NCBI RefSeq assembly: GCF_000182745.2
Contig: NC_016027.1
Coordinates: forward strand, 1,952,001 to 2,016,000
Origin: Komagataeibacter medellinensis NBRC 3288
GTDB taxonomy: Bacteria > Pseudomonadota > Alphaproteobacteria > Acetobacterales > Acetobacteraceae
Direction: 5' to 3'
DNA: 64,000 nucleotides
Shown: piece by piece, positions 17,518 to 26,835 of the stretch
How the letters are laid out: every line of letters begins with the position of its first letter
How positions within the stretch are numbered: the first letter of the stretch is position 1
The notes under the pieces: model-generated
What the model was told of the DNA's origin: nothing
The model's database searches: none
What the model saw: only the letters and a program-made list of their open reading frames with translations
Made by a program: the position numbers and the translations under genes

Positions 17518-18342
17518 ATGAATTTTTCTGAGGAAGAGATCCAGCGCTACGCGCGCCACATCCTGCTGCCCGAGGTGGGTGGCACCGGCCAGCAGGCCCT
17601 GAAAAATGCCCGTGTTCTGGTGGTTGGCGCCGGTGGGCTCGGCTCTCCCGTTGCCCTCTACCTGGCAGCGGGGGGGGTGGGACAGATCGGATTGGTGGAT
17701 GATGACGTGGTTGACCTGTCCAACCTGCAGCGCCAGATCGCCCATGTGACCGATCGGGTTGGCCAGCCCAAGGTCGAATCGGCAGCCACTGCCCTGCGCG
17801 CGCTCAATCCAGGCACGCGGGTTGATTGTCATAACATTCGCCTTACGGCGGAAAATGCTCGCGCGCTGGTACGTGCTTACGATCTGGTGTGCGATGGCTC
17901 TGACAATTTCGCTACCCGTTACCTTGTGGCCGATGCCTGCGCGCTGGAAGGCCGCACCCTGATATCCGCTGCCGTGCTGCGCTTTGAGGGGCAGCTTTCC
18001 ACCTTCCGCCCTGGCGGGCCGTGCTACCGTTGCCTCTATCCCGAGGCCCCGCCCGCGGGCACCGTACCCTCCTGCGCGGAAGCCGGGGTGTTTGGTGCCG
18101 TAACCGGGGTAATGGGCACCCTGCAGGCCACCGAGGCGCTGAAGGAAATTCTTGGTATTGGCGAAAGCCTTGCAGGCCGCCTGCTGGTATGGGACGCACT
18201 GGCCATGCGTTTCCATACCATTGCCCTGCCGCCAGATCCTGACTGCGCGCTGTGTGGTACACACCGCACCATTCATGACCTGTCGGCCCATCACGGACCG
18301 GTTGGAAACGGTTGCCAGGTACCTGCGGGGGCCCCGTCATGA
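17518..18342 (+). CDS. moeB: HesA/MoeB/ThiF-family adenylyltransferase
   Basis: A 274-residue enzyme that adenylates the C-terminus of a ubiquitin-like sulfur carrier such as MoaD or ThiS. It has the nucleotide motif GAGGLGSP (37-44), DLSNLQRQ, the zinc pairs CYRC and CALC, and the cysteine segment PSCAEAGVFG. There is no rhodanese domain, so it is the short MoeB/ThiF form; which carrier it serves is not shown. Its stop overlaps the start of the DsrE gene (ATGA). Confidence 0.9.
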   Translation: MNFSEEEIQRYARHILLPEVGGTGQQALKNARVLVVGAGGLGSPVALYLAAGGVGQIGLVDDDVVDLSNLQRQIAHVTDRVGQPKVESAATALRALNPGTRVDCHNIRLTAENARALVRAYDLVCDGSDNFATRYLVADACALEGRTLISAAVLRFEGQLSTFRPGGPCYRCLYPEAPPAGTVPSCAEAGVFGAVTGVMGTLQATEALKEILGIGESLAGRLLVWDALAMRFHTIALPPDPDCALCGTHRTIHDLSAHHGPVGNGCQVPAGAPS

Positions 18343-18731
18343 CGGCGGACCACGCCGGGGGGGCGCTTGCCATACTGCTCTATGATGGCGCCTATGCGCG
18401 GGCGCATTATGCCTTTGTCATGGCGGCGGGGGCGCTGGCTATCGGGCGGCCTGTCCTCATGTTTGCTGCCGGTCGCGGGGTGCATGCACTGGCGCGTGAC
18501 TGGCGCGGGTTGCATGATGCGGGCGATGACGCGCAGGTGCGCGCACGGGGTGTTGCGGGTATGGACACCCTGCGCGATGCAGTTGTGGAACTGGACGCAA
18601 CCCTGATGGTCTGTGATGCTGCCCTACGATTGTGCGACCTTTCACCCGACCAGTTGCTTGATGGCGTGCAGGTGGCGGGTATCCCCACCTTTCTTGAAGC
18701 TGCCCAGGGGCGGCAGATCATAACCCTGTAA
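18339..18731 (+). CDS. DsrE/DsrF-like protein
   Basis: A 130-residue protein with the DsrE-like fold pattern: a short strand (LAILLYDGAYARAHYAFVMA), a helix, a strand (IGRPVLMFAAGRGVHAL), and a C-terminal LDGVQVAGIPTFLEAA. Related proteins pass sulfur or act as small peroxide-related proteins. It overlaps moeB by four bases, which suggests a joint sulfur-transfer role, but this is inference from position. Two cysteines (about 89 and 96) could be functional. Confidence 0.7.
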   Translation: MTADHAGGALAILLYDGAYARAHYAFVMAAGALAIGRPVLMFAAGRGVHALARDWRGLHDAGDDAQVRARGVAGMDTLRDAVVELDATLMVCDAALRLCDLSPDQLLDGVQVAGIPTFLEAAQGRQIITL

Positions 18732-18746
18732 GGATTGAAGAACACG

Positions 18747-19730
18747 ATGGCGCAGTGCGTGCGGCATGAACTCCTTGCGCGACAGGCCGGTGTGCCGTCC
18801 CGCACCCCCGCCCGGCGCGGGTCGTCATCTCTGGCAGCCTGCGCGGTGGCATTGCTTGTGTGGGGCGGCGTGGCCCATGCCGCCACCCCGACGGCAGCCC
18901 GTCACCACCATACGGCAGCGCATGCAAAGACCAGGGCCACGCATGCTGCGGCAGATGCCAAGAGCAGCCTGGGCCATGCTCATGTGCATGGTGCCAGGGA
19001 ACGGGAAAAGGGAAAAACCGCGACCGTGGCCCATCACCACCATGCGGTGGCGGCGGCGGCTGTGGCAGCGGGCGCTGGTGTGGCCGCAACGGCAGCCTCA
19101 CAGCCCGCTTCCGCCCGCCCGCCCGCAACAGCGGATGGCGTGCCGCCCGCGCCGGTGGACAATACCAAGGGCAGTGTGACCGGACTGCCGCTGCCACGCT
19201 TTGCTGCCTTCCGTGCCGATGAGGTCAACCTGCGCACCGGGCCGGGACAGCGCTACCCGATTGACTGGGTGTACCACCGCCGGGGCCTGCCGGTAAAAAT
19301 TGAACGGGAATTCGATGTCTGGCGTCTGGTCGAGGATTCGGACGGACAGAAGGGCTGGGTGCATCAGGCAACCCTGGTGGGAACCCGCACGTTTGTCATA
19401 CCGGGATTACCGCCCGAAGGAGACGCCCAGCAGGCCGGACAGCCAACTGCCAAGGAAACCGACGTGATCGGGCGGGCCGATACCCGAATTGTCGGGCATG
19501 TGGCGGATATGGCCGCAGCCGCGGGCGTGAAGGGGGCGGTTATGCTGCATGCGGATGCCTCCACCACATCGGCGGTTGTGGCTGTGTTGCGGCCGGGTGT
19601 TGTGGGCACGATCCGCCAGTGCGCGGCGGGAACGCCATGGTGCAAGGTGTCGGTCAAGCAGTACAGCGGCTGGCTGGAGCGTAGCGCCCTATGGGGATTA
19701 TTGCCGCAGGAGGTCGTATCACCTTCCTGA
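18747..19730 (+). CDS. Secreted bacterial SH3-domain protein with His-rich linker
   Basis: A 327-residue exported protein. A signal segment (AACAVALLVWGGVAHAATPT) is followed by a long Ala/His-rich linker with several HHH clusters that could bind metal. Then comes an SH3-like domain (ADEVNLRTGPGQRYPIDWVY to DGQKGWVHQATLVG). A second degenerate SH3 unit follows (VMLHADASTTSAVVAVLRPG to SGWLERSALWGLLP). Such domains bind cell wall or other periplasmic partners. The gene lies 15 bases after the DsrE gene and 33 before pyk. Confidence 0.75.
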   Translation: MAQCVRHELLARQAGVPSRTPARRGSSSLAACAVALLVWGGVAHAATPTAARHHHTAAHAKTRATHAAADAKSSLGHAHVHGAREREKGKTATVAHHHHAVAAAAVAAGAGVAATAASQPASARPPATADGVPPAPVDNTKGSVTGLPLPRFAAFRADEVNLRTGPGQRYPIDWVYHRRGLPVKIEREFDVWRLVEDSDGQKGWVHQATLVGTRTFVIPGLPPEGDAQQAGQPTAKETDVIGRADTRIVGHVADMAAAAGVKGAVMLHADASTTSAVVAVLRPGVVGTIRQCAAGTPWCKVSVKQYSGWLERSALWGLLPQEVVSPS

Positions 19731-19763
19731 AGGTTGCATGATATGAACAGACGGGAGAACAAA

Positions 19764-21203
19764 ATGCCGGATACACCCTATCGCGCCATGCGTCGGACCA
19801 AGATTGTCTCGACTCTTGGCCCCGCCACCTCCGACCATGCCACCATCCGCGCGTTGGCGGTGGCGGGGGTGGATGTGTTCCGGCTCAATTTCTCCCACGG
19901 TACGCATGACGATCATGCCGCCCGCCACGCCGTGATCCGTGATGTGGAAGCCGAACTGGGTCGCCCGCTGGGCATCCTGGCCGATGTGCAGGGGCCAAAG
20001 CTGCGGGTGGGCACGTTTGCCAATGGGCGCGTGCAACTCACACCGGGGGCGCGTTTCCGCCTCGACCTTGACCCCACGCCCGGCAATGAGACACGGGCCT
20101 GCCTGCCGCATCGTGAAATCCTTGCCGCAGCGCAGGAAGGTAGCACCCTACTGCTCGATGATGGGCGTCTGGCACTGAAGGTATGCGAACGCGGCCCCGA
20201 CTTCCTGCTGACGGAGGTGACGCTGGGCGGCGTGCTGTCAGACCACAAGGGCGTGAACGTACCCGACGTGATCCTGCCCATTCCCGCCCTGACGGACAAG
20301 GACCGCGCGGATATGGCCTTCGCGCTGGATCTGGGCATCGAGTATATCGGCCTGTCCTTCGTCCAGCGCCCCGAAGACGTGCGTGAGGCGCGCAGGTTGG
20401 CCGACGGACGGGCATGGATCATGACCAAGCTCGAAAAACCGCAGGCCATGGATAATCTGGAAGAGATTGTCACCCTGTCTGACGCGGTCATGGTGGCGCG
20501 TGGCGACCTGGGCGTGGAACTGCCACCCGAGCAGGTACCGCTGGCGCAGAAGCGCATCATCCGCACCGCCCGCAGGCTGGGCCGCCCGGTGGTGGTGGCG
20601 ACCCAGATGCTGGAAAGCATGGTTCACGCCCCCACCCCTACCCGCGCCGAGGCATCGGACGTGGCGACGGCAGTGTTCGACGGCGCGGATGCGGTCATGC
20701 TTTCAGCCGAGACGGCGGTGGGTGCCTACCCGCGTGAGGCGGTGGCGATCATGGACCGTATCGTGCGCCGGGTGGAGGAGGACGAGGTCTGGCGCCGCCA
20801 GCTTGATGCTTCCAGCCCCGAGGCGGACCATAACGTGGCCGGTGCGATTGCCGCCGCCGCCCGCCAGATCGTAGCCACGGTAGATGTGGCTGCCGTGGCC
20901 GCCTTTACGCTTTCGGGCCGGACCGCGCTACGCATTGCGCGCGAGCGGCCGGACTGCACCATCCTCGGCCTTGCGCCGAGTGATGAAGTCGCCCGCAGAC
21001 TGGCGGTGGCGTGGGGGGTACAGGCGGTCTCGGTCGGACAGGAGACACCGGTGCACACCATTGAAAGCGTGGTGGACCAGGCGCTGTCCATCATAAAGGC
21101 TGATGGCTACGGTGGTGTGGGCGATGCGGTGGTGATTGTAGCGGGCTTGCCCTTTGGGGTGGCGGGCAGCACCAATACGCTGCGGATTGCCACTATTACC
21201 TGA
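19764..21203 (+). CDS. pyk: Pyruvate kinase
   Basis: A 479-residue glycolytic enzyme converting phosphoenolpyruvate to pyruvate with ATP formation. It has TKIVSTLGPAT, FRLNFSHG, the metal-site motif IMTKLEKPQA, VMVARGDLGVELP and ATQMLESMV. The start at 19764 is set by GGGAG six bases upstream; two earlier in-frame ATG codons lack one. Full-length with an intact C-terminal domain. Confidence 0.96.
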   Translation: MPDTPYRAMRRTKIVSTLGPATSDHATIRALAVAGVDVFRLNFSHGTHDDHAARHAVIRDVEAELGRPLGILADVQGPKLRVGTFANGRVQLTPGARFRLDLDPTPGNETRACLPHREILAAAQEGSTLLLDDGRLALKVCERGPDFLLTEVTLGGVLSDHKGVNVPDVILPIPALTDKDRADMAFALDLGIEYIGLSFVQRPEDVREARRLADGRAWIMTKLEKPQAMDNLEEIVTLSDAVMVARGDLGVELPPEQVPLAQKRIIRTARRLGRPVVVATQMLESMVHAPTPTRAEASDVATAVFDGADAVMLSAETAVGAYPREAVAIMDRIVRRVEEDEVWRRQLDASSPEADHNVAGAIAAAARQIVATVDVAAVAAFTLSGRTALRIARERPDCTILGLAPSDEVARRLAVAWGVQAVSVGQETPVHTIESVVDQALSIIKADGYGGVGDAVVIVAGLPFGVAGSTNTLRIATIT

Positions 21204-21223
21204 TCATCAGGGAATAAAATTTG

Positions 21224-21466
21224 GGGCTGGCATAGGTAAGCTAATAAAGACTTGATATGTCATATGAAAGCACATCGTCGCAGTAGGCTGCCTGTCAGCA
21301 CCCAAAAACGCCTTCTGGAGCATTTCGTTGCGGGCACACCCGCCCGGAGCACCGCCGAACCTGTCGGCGTCAATCATAATACAGCGACCCTGTATTACCC
21401 GGAAATTGCGAGAGATCATCGCGGAACAGATTGCTCATGAGGCACCGATCTCGGGTGAAATCGAAG
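21224..21466 (+). mobile_element. IS1595-family fragment, left end only
   Basis: Begins with a terminal-repeat-like GGGGCTGGCATAGGTAAG, 20 bases after pyk, and contains the first ~65 codons of an IS1595-type transposase. It stops at 21460-21466, where IS5 sequence takes over. Confidence 0.7.
21264..21466 (+). pseudogene. IS1595-family transposase N-terminal remnant
   Basis: Frame one gives MKAHRRSRLPVSTQKRLLEH and then GVNHNTATLYY. A one-base shift there moves the homology to RKLREIIAEQIAHEAP and GEIE, after which the DDE motif normally expected (DESYFGG) is missing because the sequence switches to IS5. So it is both frameshifted and truncated. Confidence 0.75.
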
Positions 21467-22082
21467 GAGCGCCTGTCGAGGCGGTTTTTGCGCTGGGGAA
21501 TGACCACGCAGGCGCCTTGCGCGTGTAGGGCATCCACGATCCAGTGGACGTCAAACGCTTTGTCAGCAAGAATTCCCTCGGAATCCACCGGTCCGAGCAG
21601 GGGTGCAACGCCGACCGTGTCATAATGCTGGCCGGAGATGAGCGTAAAGCGGACCAGATTGCCCAGGGCATCGGTCATGGCGATGATCCTGGTCGACCAC
21701 CCTGTCACACTGCGTCCTGTCGCCTGGCTTTGGGGCACCCTTTTGCGCCCTGACCGTGGCGGTGAACCCGAATCACCGTGCTGTCGATCATCGCATAATC
21801 CATGTCGGCATCGTCAGAGACAGCTTCAGAAAGCCGTTTGAAAACACCGGCTTTCATCCAGTTACTGTAGCGGGAATAGACCGGGTTCCAATGTCCGAAA
21901 TACGTTGGCAGGTCCCGCCACGAACTGCCGGTCCGCGCTATCCATAAGACCGCTTCGATAAAGAGGCGATTATCCTTCCCGCTGCATCCCCGATCCGTCT
22001 TCTTGCCAAGGCATAGCGGTTCCATTTTCGCCTATTGGGCATCCGTCAGGATGAAGCGATCCATATCAATTTTGAAACGCAT
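21460..22082 (-). pseudogene. IS5-family transposase, nonsense-mutated and 3'-truncated
   Basis: The reading begins at ATG 22082. The codon that is TGG in the other copy (DAQWAKM) is TAG here, a nonsense change. The rest reads VLWIARTGSSWRDLPTYFGH, then DSTVIRVHRHGQGAKG. A frame change at a CAAAAGGG stretch gives a second frame (MTDALGNLVRFTLISG), as expected for IS5 members using -1 frameshifting. The C-terminal catalytic end is absent. Confidence 0.85.
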
Positions 22083-22117
22083 CACGGCCCTTTAGAAAAA
22101 TCAATTCCAAACAGGCC
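21460..22117 (-). mobile_element. IS5-family insertion sequence, truncated copy
   Basis: The left end, with terminal repeat GGCCTGTTTGGAAT, is at 22117 on the minus strand, four bases beyond the mlaF stop codon. The right end is missing: homology to the 1870-2347 copy ends at ATCGAAGG (21460-21467) where the IS1595 fragment begins. It keeps the 340-bp central part lost from the other copy. Confidence 0.85.
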
Positions 22118-22121
22118 TCAG

Positions 22122-22916
22122 TTAACTACGGACATCCACCTTGATCGGCCCTTCGCGGCGGCCATGAGTGAACTGGTCCACAACGGGATTGCCACTGTCA
22201 AACAGCGTAGACGGCTGCCCCTGCCAGATCAGTCTACCTTTGTATAGCATGCCCACCCGGTCGCCTATGCGCTGGGCGGAAGCCATATCGTGCGTGATGG
22301 CAATGGCGGTGGAGCCCAGCTTGCGCACACAATCGGCAATCAGCCCGTCAATCACGGCCCCCATGATGGGGTCGAGACCGGTTGTGGGTTCATCGAAAAA
22401 CAGGATTTCCGGCCGGGCGGCAATGGCGCGCGCCAGACCCACGCGCTTCTGCATGCCGCCAGACAGTTCGGAAGGTGAAAGAGCCCCCACGGCGGGGTCC
22501 ATACCTACCTGCTCCAGCAGTTCAGCCGCGCGCGCCTGCGCCTGCGCGCGCGTCAGGCGCGGGCCATGACCCATGCGGGCGGCCGCCGTCAGGCCAAAAG
22601 TCACGTTTTCCCACACGCTCAGGCTATCAAACAGCGCGCCGTTCTGGAACAGCATGCCGATCTTCGCCAGATACGGCTCGCGCTGGCGGGTGGACAGGGT
22701 GGTCACGTCCACACCATCAATCTCGATGGAACCGGCATCAGGCGTGATCAGCCCCAGTATGCAGCGTAGCAACACCGACTTGCCGGTACCTGAACCACCA
22801 ATGACCACGAATGACGTGCCACCCATCACATCAAGGTCCACCCCGTCCAGCACCACCTTGGGGCCGAACGCCTTCTTCAGGCCGCGAATACGGATCTTGG
22901 AGGTTGCATCGCTCAT
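22122..22916 (-). CDS. mlaF: Mla-type phospholipid ABC transporter, ATP-binding protein
   Basis: A 264-residue ATPase with Walker A GGSGTGKS (40-47), signature LSGGMQKR and Walker B ILFFDEPTTGLD. The sequence matches MlaF, which powers lipid transport between inner and outer membranes. Its ATG overlaps the mlaE stop (ATGA). The IS5 scar starts four bases after its stop, and no mlaD (MCE protein) follows in the window although mlaD commonly follows in this operon. Confidence 0.92.
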   Translation of the reverse strand: MSDATSKIRIRGLKKAFGPKVVLDGVDLDVMGGTSFVVIGGSGTGKSVLLRCILGLITPDAGSIEIDGVDVTTLSTRQREPYLAKIGMLFQNGALFDSLSVWENVTFGLTAAARMGHGPRLTRAQAQARAAELLEQVGMDPAVGALSPSELSGGMQKRVGLARAIAARPEILFFDEPTTGLDPIMGAVIDGLIADCVRKLGSTAIAITHDMASAQRIGDRVGMLYKGRLIWQGQPSTLFDSGNPVVDQFTHGRREGPIKVDVRS

Positions 22917-23698
22917 TGGGAAAAGAACACGTCTGTCAGGAGGTAATCAAACGTCAGCAGCAGGATCGAAGCTGCAACCACAGCCGCCGTGGTGGCCGCC
23001 CCTACCCCTTCGGCTCCGCCACGACTGTTATAGCCGTGGTAGCAGCCCATCAGCGCGATCAGGAACCCGAAGATCGCGGCCTTGACCAGCCCCACCGCCA
23101 CATCCATCACCTTGAGCGAGGCGATGGTGGCGGCAATGTAGGCGGAAGGCGAGAAATCCAGCTTCATCACGCATACGGTAAAGCCTCCCAGCACGCCCAG
23201 TATGTCAGCCACCAGAACCAGGAAGGGCAGCGCCAGCGTGCCCGCCACTAGCCGGGGCGTGACCAGGTATTTCATGGGGTTGGTGGACAGTGTGGTCAGC
23301 GCATCGATCTGGTCGGTCACGCGCATGGTTCCGATCTCGGCCGACATGGCGGCCCCTACCCGGCCCGCCACCATCAGCCCTGCCAGCACCGGCCCCAGTT
23401 CACGCGTGACAGCGAGGATGACAATCCCGGCAATGGCGTTCTGGGCATGGTACTGGGCAAAGCCGGTATAGGACTGCAACGCGATTACCCCGCCCGAAAA
23501 CAGGGCGGTCAGTGCCACGACAGGCAGGGAGAAGAAACCGATCTCCACCAGCGTGCCCCATAGGATACGCCAGTAGAAGGGAGGACGGACCACGTGCGAC
23601 AGGGCGACGGCGGCAAAAAGCGCCACCTTTCCCGCCATGCGGACAATATCCAGAACCGCGCGGCCCAATCCGGCAACAAAATCAAGAACGCCGTTCAC
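22913..23698 (-). CDS. mlaE: Mla-type ABC transporter permease
   Basis: A 261-residue inner-membrane permease of the MlaE family, with the conserved blocks RELGPVLAGLMVAGRVGAAM, AEIGTMRVTDQIDAL and NPMKYLVTPRL. The start is GTG 23698: AGGAGG precedes it by four bases, a better site than any upstream ATG. Partner of mlaF. Confidence 0.92.
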   Translation of the reverse strand: MNGVLDFVAGLGRAVLDIVRMAGKVALFAAVALSHVVRPPFYWRILWGTLVEIGFFSLPVVALTALFSGGVIALQSYTGFAQYHAQNAIAGIVILAVTRELGPVLAGLMVAGRVGAAMSAEIGTMRVTDQIDALTTLSTNPMKYLVTPRLVAGTLALPFLVLVADILGVLGGFTVCVMKLDFSPSAYIAATIASLKVMDVAVGLVKAAIFGFLIALMGCYHGYNSRGGAEGVGAATTAAVVAASILLLTFDYLLTDVFFSQ

Positions 23699-23821
23699 AA
23701 GGCCTCCTGCGCAGGGGGATGCTCGCCACGCCGGGCAGCACATACCGTGGACATGTTCCTGCCCTAGCGCGCAGCGTGCCGCACGTCAAAGCGAAAGCGC
23801 ATGATGTGCTCTGCGGTCCCG

Positions 23822-25060
23822 TCACGATACGCCATGGCTGGCCGCGCGCCGGTCGCATGCATGCCGCCACATGTTGCACACCACCATGCACACCACGCCC
23901 GCCGTGATCACCATGGCCAGCGGCGTCGGGCTGTGAAAGGGTACATGCCCCAGAATGAAGCCACTGGCCGCAGCAAGCGAGAACTGGATCGTGCCCATAA
24001 GCGCCGACGCACTGCCCGCCTGGTGGCCATGGTGGGTAAAGGCCATGACCGTGGCATTCGGCCCGATAAAGCCAAGGCAGCCGGTGATGCACATGACCAG
24101 AACGCAGACCAGCAGCGGGTGCGCGGCCCCCGCCACCCCGGCAAGCGACAGGACAAGGCACGCCACCGCCGCCACCAGCGCACACACCACCCCGCCATCG
24201 ACCAGCCGCGACAGGTCAATCCTGTGCACAAGGCGCGCATTGATCTGGGCCGCAAGGATGAACACGGCGGCATTCATGCCAAAAAACGCCCCGAACTGCC
24301 CCGGTGTAAAGCCCAGCAGGTGCTCGAACACCATAGGGGCGGAAGTGATGTAGGCAAACATGACAAAGGAAGAGAAGCTGTTGACCAGCGCGCTGGACAT
24401 GAATACCGGCTCACGCACCAGCCCTGCATAACGGGCGATCATGCCCACCAGCGAGAAAGCGATGCGCCGGTCCACCGGCATGGTGTCACGCAGCGTGGCC
24501 AGCACCGTCACCAGCCCCAGTGCGCCATAACCCACCGCGATCCAGAAAATCCACCGCCAGTGCCCGATCGACAGTACAAGGCTGCCCAGCGAGGGGGCGA
24601 GAATGGGCATGACGCCAAAGACCAGCATCAGCTGCGACATGATGCGCGCGCCCTGCGCACCGGTCGCCACATCGCGCACGATGGCGCGCGGCACCACCGC
24701 GCAGGCCGCACCACCCAGTGCTGCAATGAAACGGCACAGGCAGAACAGGCCGATCCCGCCAGCCAGCGCGCACCCGATGGAACCCGCAATGAACAGGACC
24801 AGCCCGCCCAGCAGCGGAACCCTGCGCCCCAACCGGTCGGAAATGGGGCCAAGGCTGAACTGCCCCACCGCCAGACCTGCAAACCATGCCGCCAGCGTAA
24901 TCTGGCTGGCCCCGGCATAACCGCCCGCCAGTTCATGATCCATCAGGGGAAAGGCGGGCAGGTACATGTCCGTCGCCAGCGGGCCGATTGCCGTAAGCAG
25001 CCCCAGCAGGGCGATCATCCAGTAAGGCATAAGGGCAGTGGGCGTACTACGGCGGGGCAT
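23822..25060 (-). CDS. Bcr/CflA-type drug-resistance MFS transporter
   Basis: A 412-residue protein with 12 predicted membrane helices. The opening LLGLLTAIGPLATDMYLPAF and the loop GPISDRLGRRVPLLGG are typical of the Bcr/CflA subfamily of proton-driven exporters. Substrate unknown; bicyclomycin, chloramphenicol or sulfonamide export are known for relatives. Same strand as mlaEF but with a 124-bp spacer. Confidence 0.88.
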   Translation of the reverse strand: MPRRSTPTALMPYWMIALLGLLTAIGPLATDMYLPAFPLMDHELAGGYAGASQITLAAWFAGLAVGQFSLGPISDRLGRRVPLLGGLVLFIAGSIGCALAGGIGLFCLCRFIAALGGAACAVVPRAIVRDVATGAQGARIMSQLMLVFGVMPILAPSLGSLVLSIGHWRWIFWIAVGYGALGLVTVLATLRDTMPVDRRIAFSLVGMIARYAGLVREPVFMSSALVNSFSSFVMFAYITSAPMVFEHLLGFTPGQFGAFFGMNAAVFILAAQINARLVHRIDLSRLVDGGVVCALVAAVACLVLSLAGVAGAAHPLLVCVLVMCITGCLGFIGPNATVMAFTHHGHQAGSASALMGTIQFSLAAASGFILGHVPFHSPTPLAMVITAGVVCMVVCNMWRHACDRRAASHGVS

Positions 25061-25205
25061 GGGAATCCGGCGGAGAATAAGGTGGCGCAGACGCGGCCTC
25101 AGGCCACGACCGTTGCATATCCGATAATTGCGACAGACTTGTCCACTGCCATATTATATGCACCCCATGCGCCCTGCGCGTACCCGCCCGCCGGAGACTG
25201 GTGGT

Positions 25206-25868
25206 TCAGACCCCGAATCCTGCCACCAGGGCCGCAAGCCCAACCTGCCGGTGGCGTTCCAGACGGGCGGCGACCAGTACGGCACGGGCTTCGGCTATGG
25301 CCTGGTCTAGTTCGGAATTGATGATGACGTGATCGAATTCATTCCAATGCGAGATCTCGTCGCGCGCGGCCTGCATGCGGCGCGCGATCTCATCGGCCTC
25401 ATCCGACGCACGGCCGGTCAGGCGACGCTCCAGCTCCGCGATGGAAGGTGGCAGGACAAACAGGCTGATCACATCATCGGGCAAGGCCGCGCGGATCTGC
25501 CGGTGGCCCTGCCAGTCAATATCGAATACCATGTCACGGCCTTCCGCCAGAGCCTGCTCCACCGGGGCGCGGGGGGTGCCATAACCACGACCGAACACGG
25601 TGGCCCATTCCAGCATCTCGCCCGCCTGCGCCATGCGCTCGAACTCTTCCATACTGCGGAAATGGTAATGGATGCCATCGCTCTCACCAGGACGGGGCTG
25701 GCGGGTGGTGATCGATACGGAATGCAGCAACTGCGGTTCGGACGCGCGCAACGCGTTGGCGATGGTGGACTTGCCTGCACCGGACGGGGCTGAAATAACC
25801 AGACAGACCCCCCTGCGCCGGACCGGCGGGGTGGCTGGATTACGGGGGGGGATGGATGTCGGGCTCAT
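25206..25868 (-). CDS. gmk: Guanylate kinase
   Basis: A 220-residue enzyme phosphorylating GMP to GDP. P-loop SAPSGAGKST (26-35), SVSITTRQPRPGE, GIHYHFRSMEEFE and VFDIDWQGHRQI are all present. The N-terminus is about 20 residues longer than usual, with proline-rich sequence; a later start is possible but there is no good ATG just before the homology. Confidence 0.94.
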   Translation of the reverse strand: MSPTSIPPRNPATPPVRRRGVCLVISAPSGAGKSTIANALRASEPQLLHSVSITTRQPRPGESDGIHYHFRSMEEFERMAQAGEMLEWATVFGRGYGTPRAPVEQALAEGRDMVFDIDWQGHRQIRAALPDDVISLFVLPPSIAELERRLTGRASDEADEIARRMQAARDEISHWNEFDHVIINSELDQAIAEARAVLVAARLERHRQVGLAALVAGFGV

Positions 25869-25961
25869 GCGGCTCTCCTTGGTCGTGGCGTCCCCCCAGG
25901 TGCAGACCGGGGGCGCAAACGGGCTAGCGCAGTTCTAACAGGGTGGATGTAATCTGCGAAT

Positions 25962-26798
25962 ATGAAACAGGATTCGATACTCATTACAGGTGCCTCGTCC
26001 GGGATCGGGCGCGGACTTGCCCTTGCCCTTGCCCGGCCAGGGCGCACACTCCACCTTGGCGGGCGCAATACAGGCAACCTGCGCGACGTGGCGGCACAGT
26101 GCATTGCCCGGGGTGCTGATGTCCGCGTGCGGGTACAGGACGTGCGCGAACAGGCGGGAATGGAAACGTGGATATCCACCGCAGGGCCGCTTGACCTTGT
26201 ATTCGCCTGCGCGGGCATTACCGCCTCCACGCGCGGGGGGGAGAAAGCGCCTTACGAACCCGATGACCAGATCCGCCGCATGTTCGCCACCAACGTCGAT
26301 GGCGTGTTGAACACGGTGCTGCCCGCCCTGCATGTCATGCTGCGCCAGCCGCGCGGGGCGGACGGGATGCGGGGGCGCATCTGCGCCATGGCCTCGGTCG
26401 CAGGGCTGGTCTCGTTTCCCGGCACGCCTTCTTACTGCGCGTCCAAGGCAGCGGTGGACCGCTTTATCGTGGCGACAGGCGGCAACATGGCGCGCGCGGG
26501 CATTGCCCTGTCCAGTGTGACCTGCGGCTTTGTGGCAACCCCCATGACCACGCAGAACCGCTTTCCCATGCCCGGCCTGACCCAGACGGGCGACGCCGTG
26601 CAGGCCATCCTTAATGGGGTGGCGCGCGGGAAGCGGCGCATTTCCTTCCCATGGTGGCTGGCGGCCGGATCGCGCTTCATGGACCTGCTGCCGATCAGGA
26701 TCGCGGAGTCCTACTATTTCCGCCAGCCCGCCGGGCAGGCGGGCACCATGGCCGAAACGGGGCGGGAGGAAACCGCAGGCCCCGTGCCCGCGACATGA
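25962..26798 (+). CDS. Short-chain dehydrogenase/reductase
   Basis: A 278-residue classical SDR with cofactor motif GASSGIGRG (10-18), a CAG motif (FACAGI, in place of NAG) and the catalytic YxxxK (Y158, K162) after a serine-containing strand (MASVAGLVS). The C-terminus has a hydrophobic patch. Substrate cannot be inferred. It is followed after 37 bases by the RND permease, so the two may be cotranscribed. Confidence 0.88.
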   Translation: MKQDSILITGASSGIGRGLALALARPGRTLHLGGRNTGNLRDVAAQCIARGADVRVRVQDVREQAGMETWISTAGPLDLVFACAGITASTRGGEKAPYEPDDQIRRMFATNVDGVLNTVLPALHVMLRQPRGADGMRGRICAMASVAGLVSFPGTPSYCASKAAVDRFIVATGGNMARAGIALSSVTCGFVATPMTTQNRFPMPGLTQTGDAVQAILNGVARGKRRISFPWWLAAGSRFMDLLPIRIAESYYFRQPAGQAGTMAETGREETAGPVPAT

Positions 26799-26835
26799 AG
26801 GCAACATACCTGAACGCACGGGGCGGGTTGCGCGC

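Noticed and set aside
23801-25321. 506-codon plus-strand frame across the Bcr-type gene and gmk
   Set aside because: Antisense shadow; spans two real genes and their spacer and has no recognisable domain.
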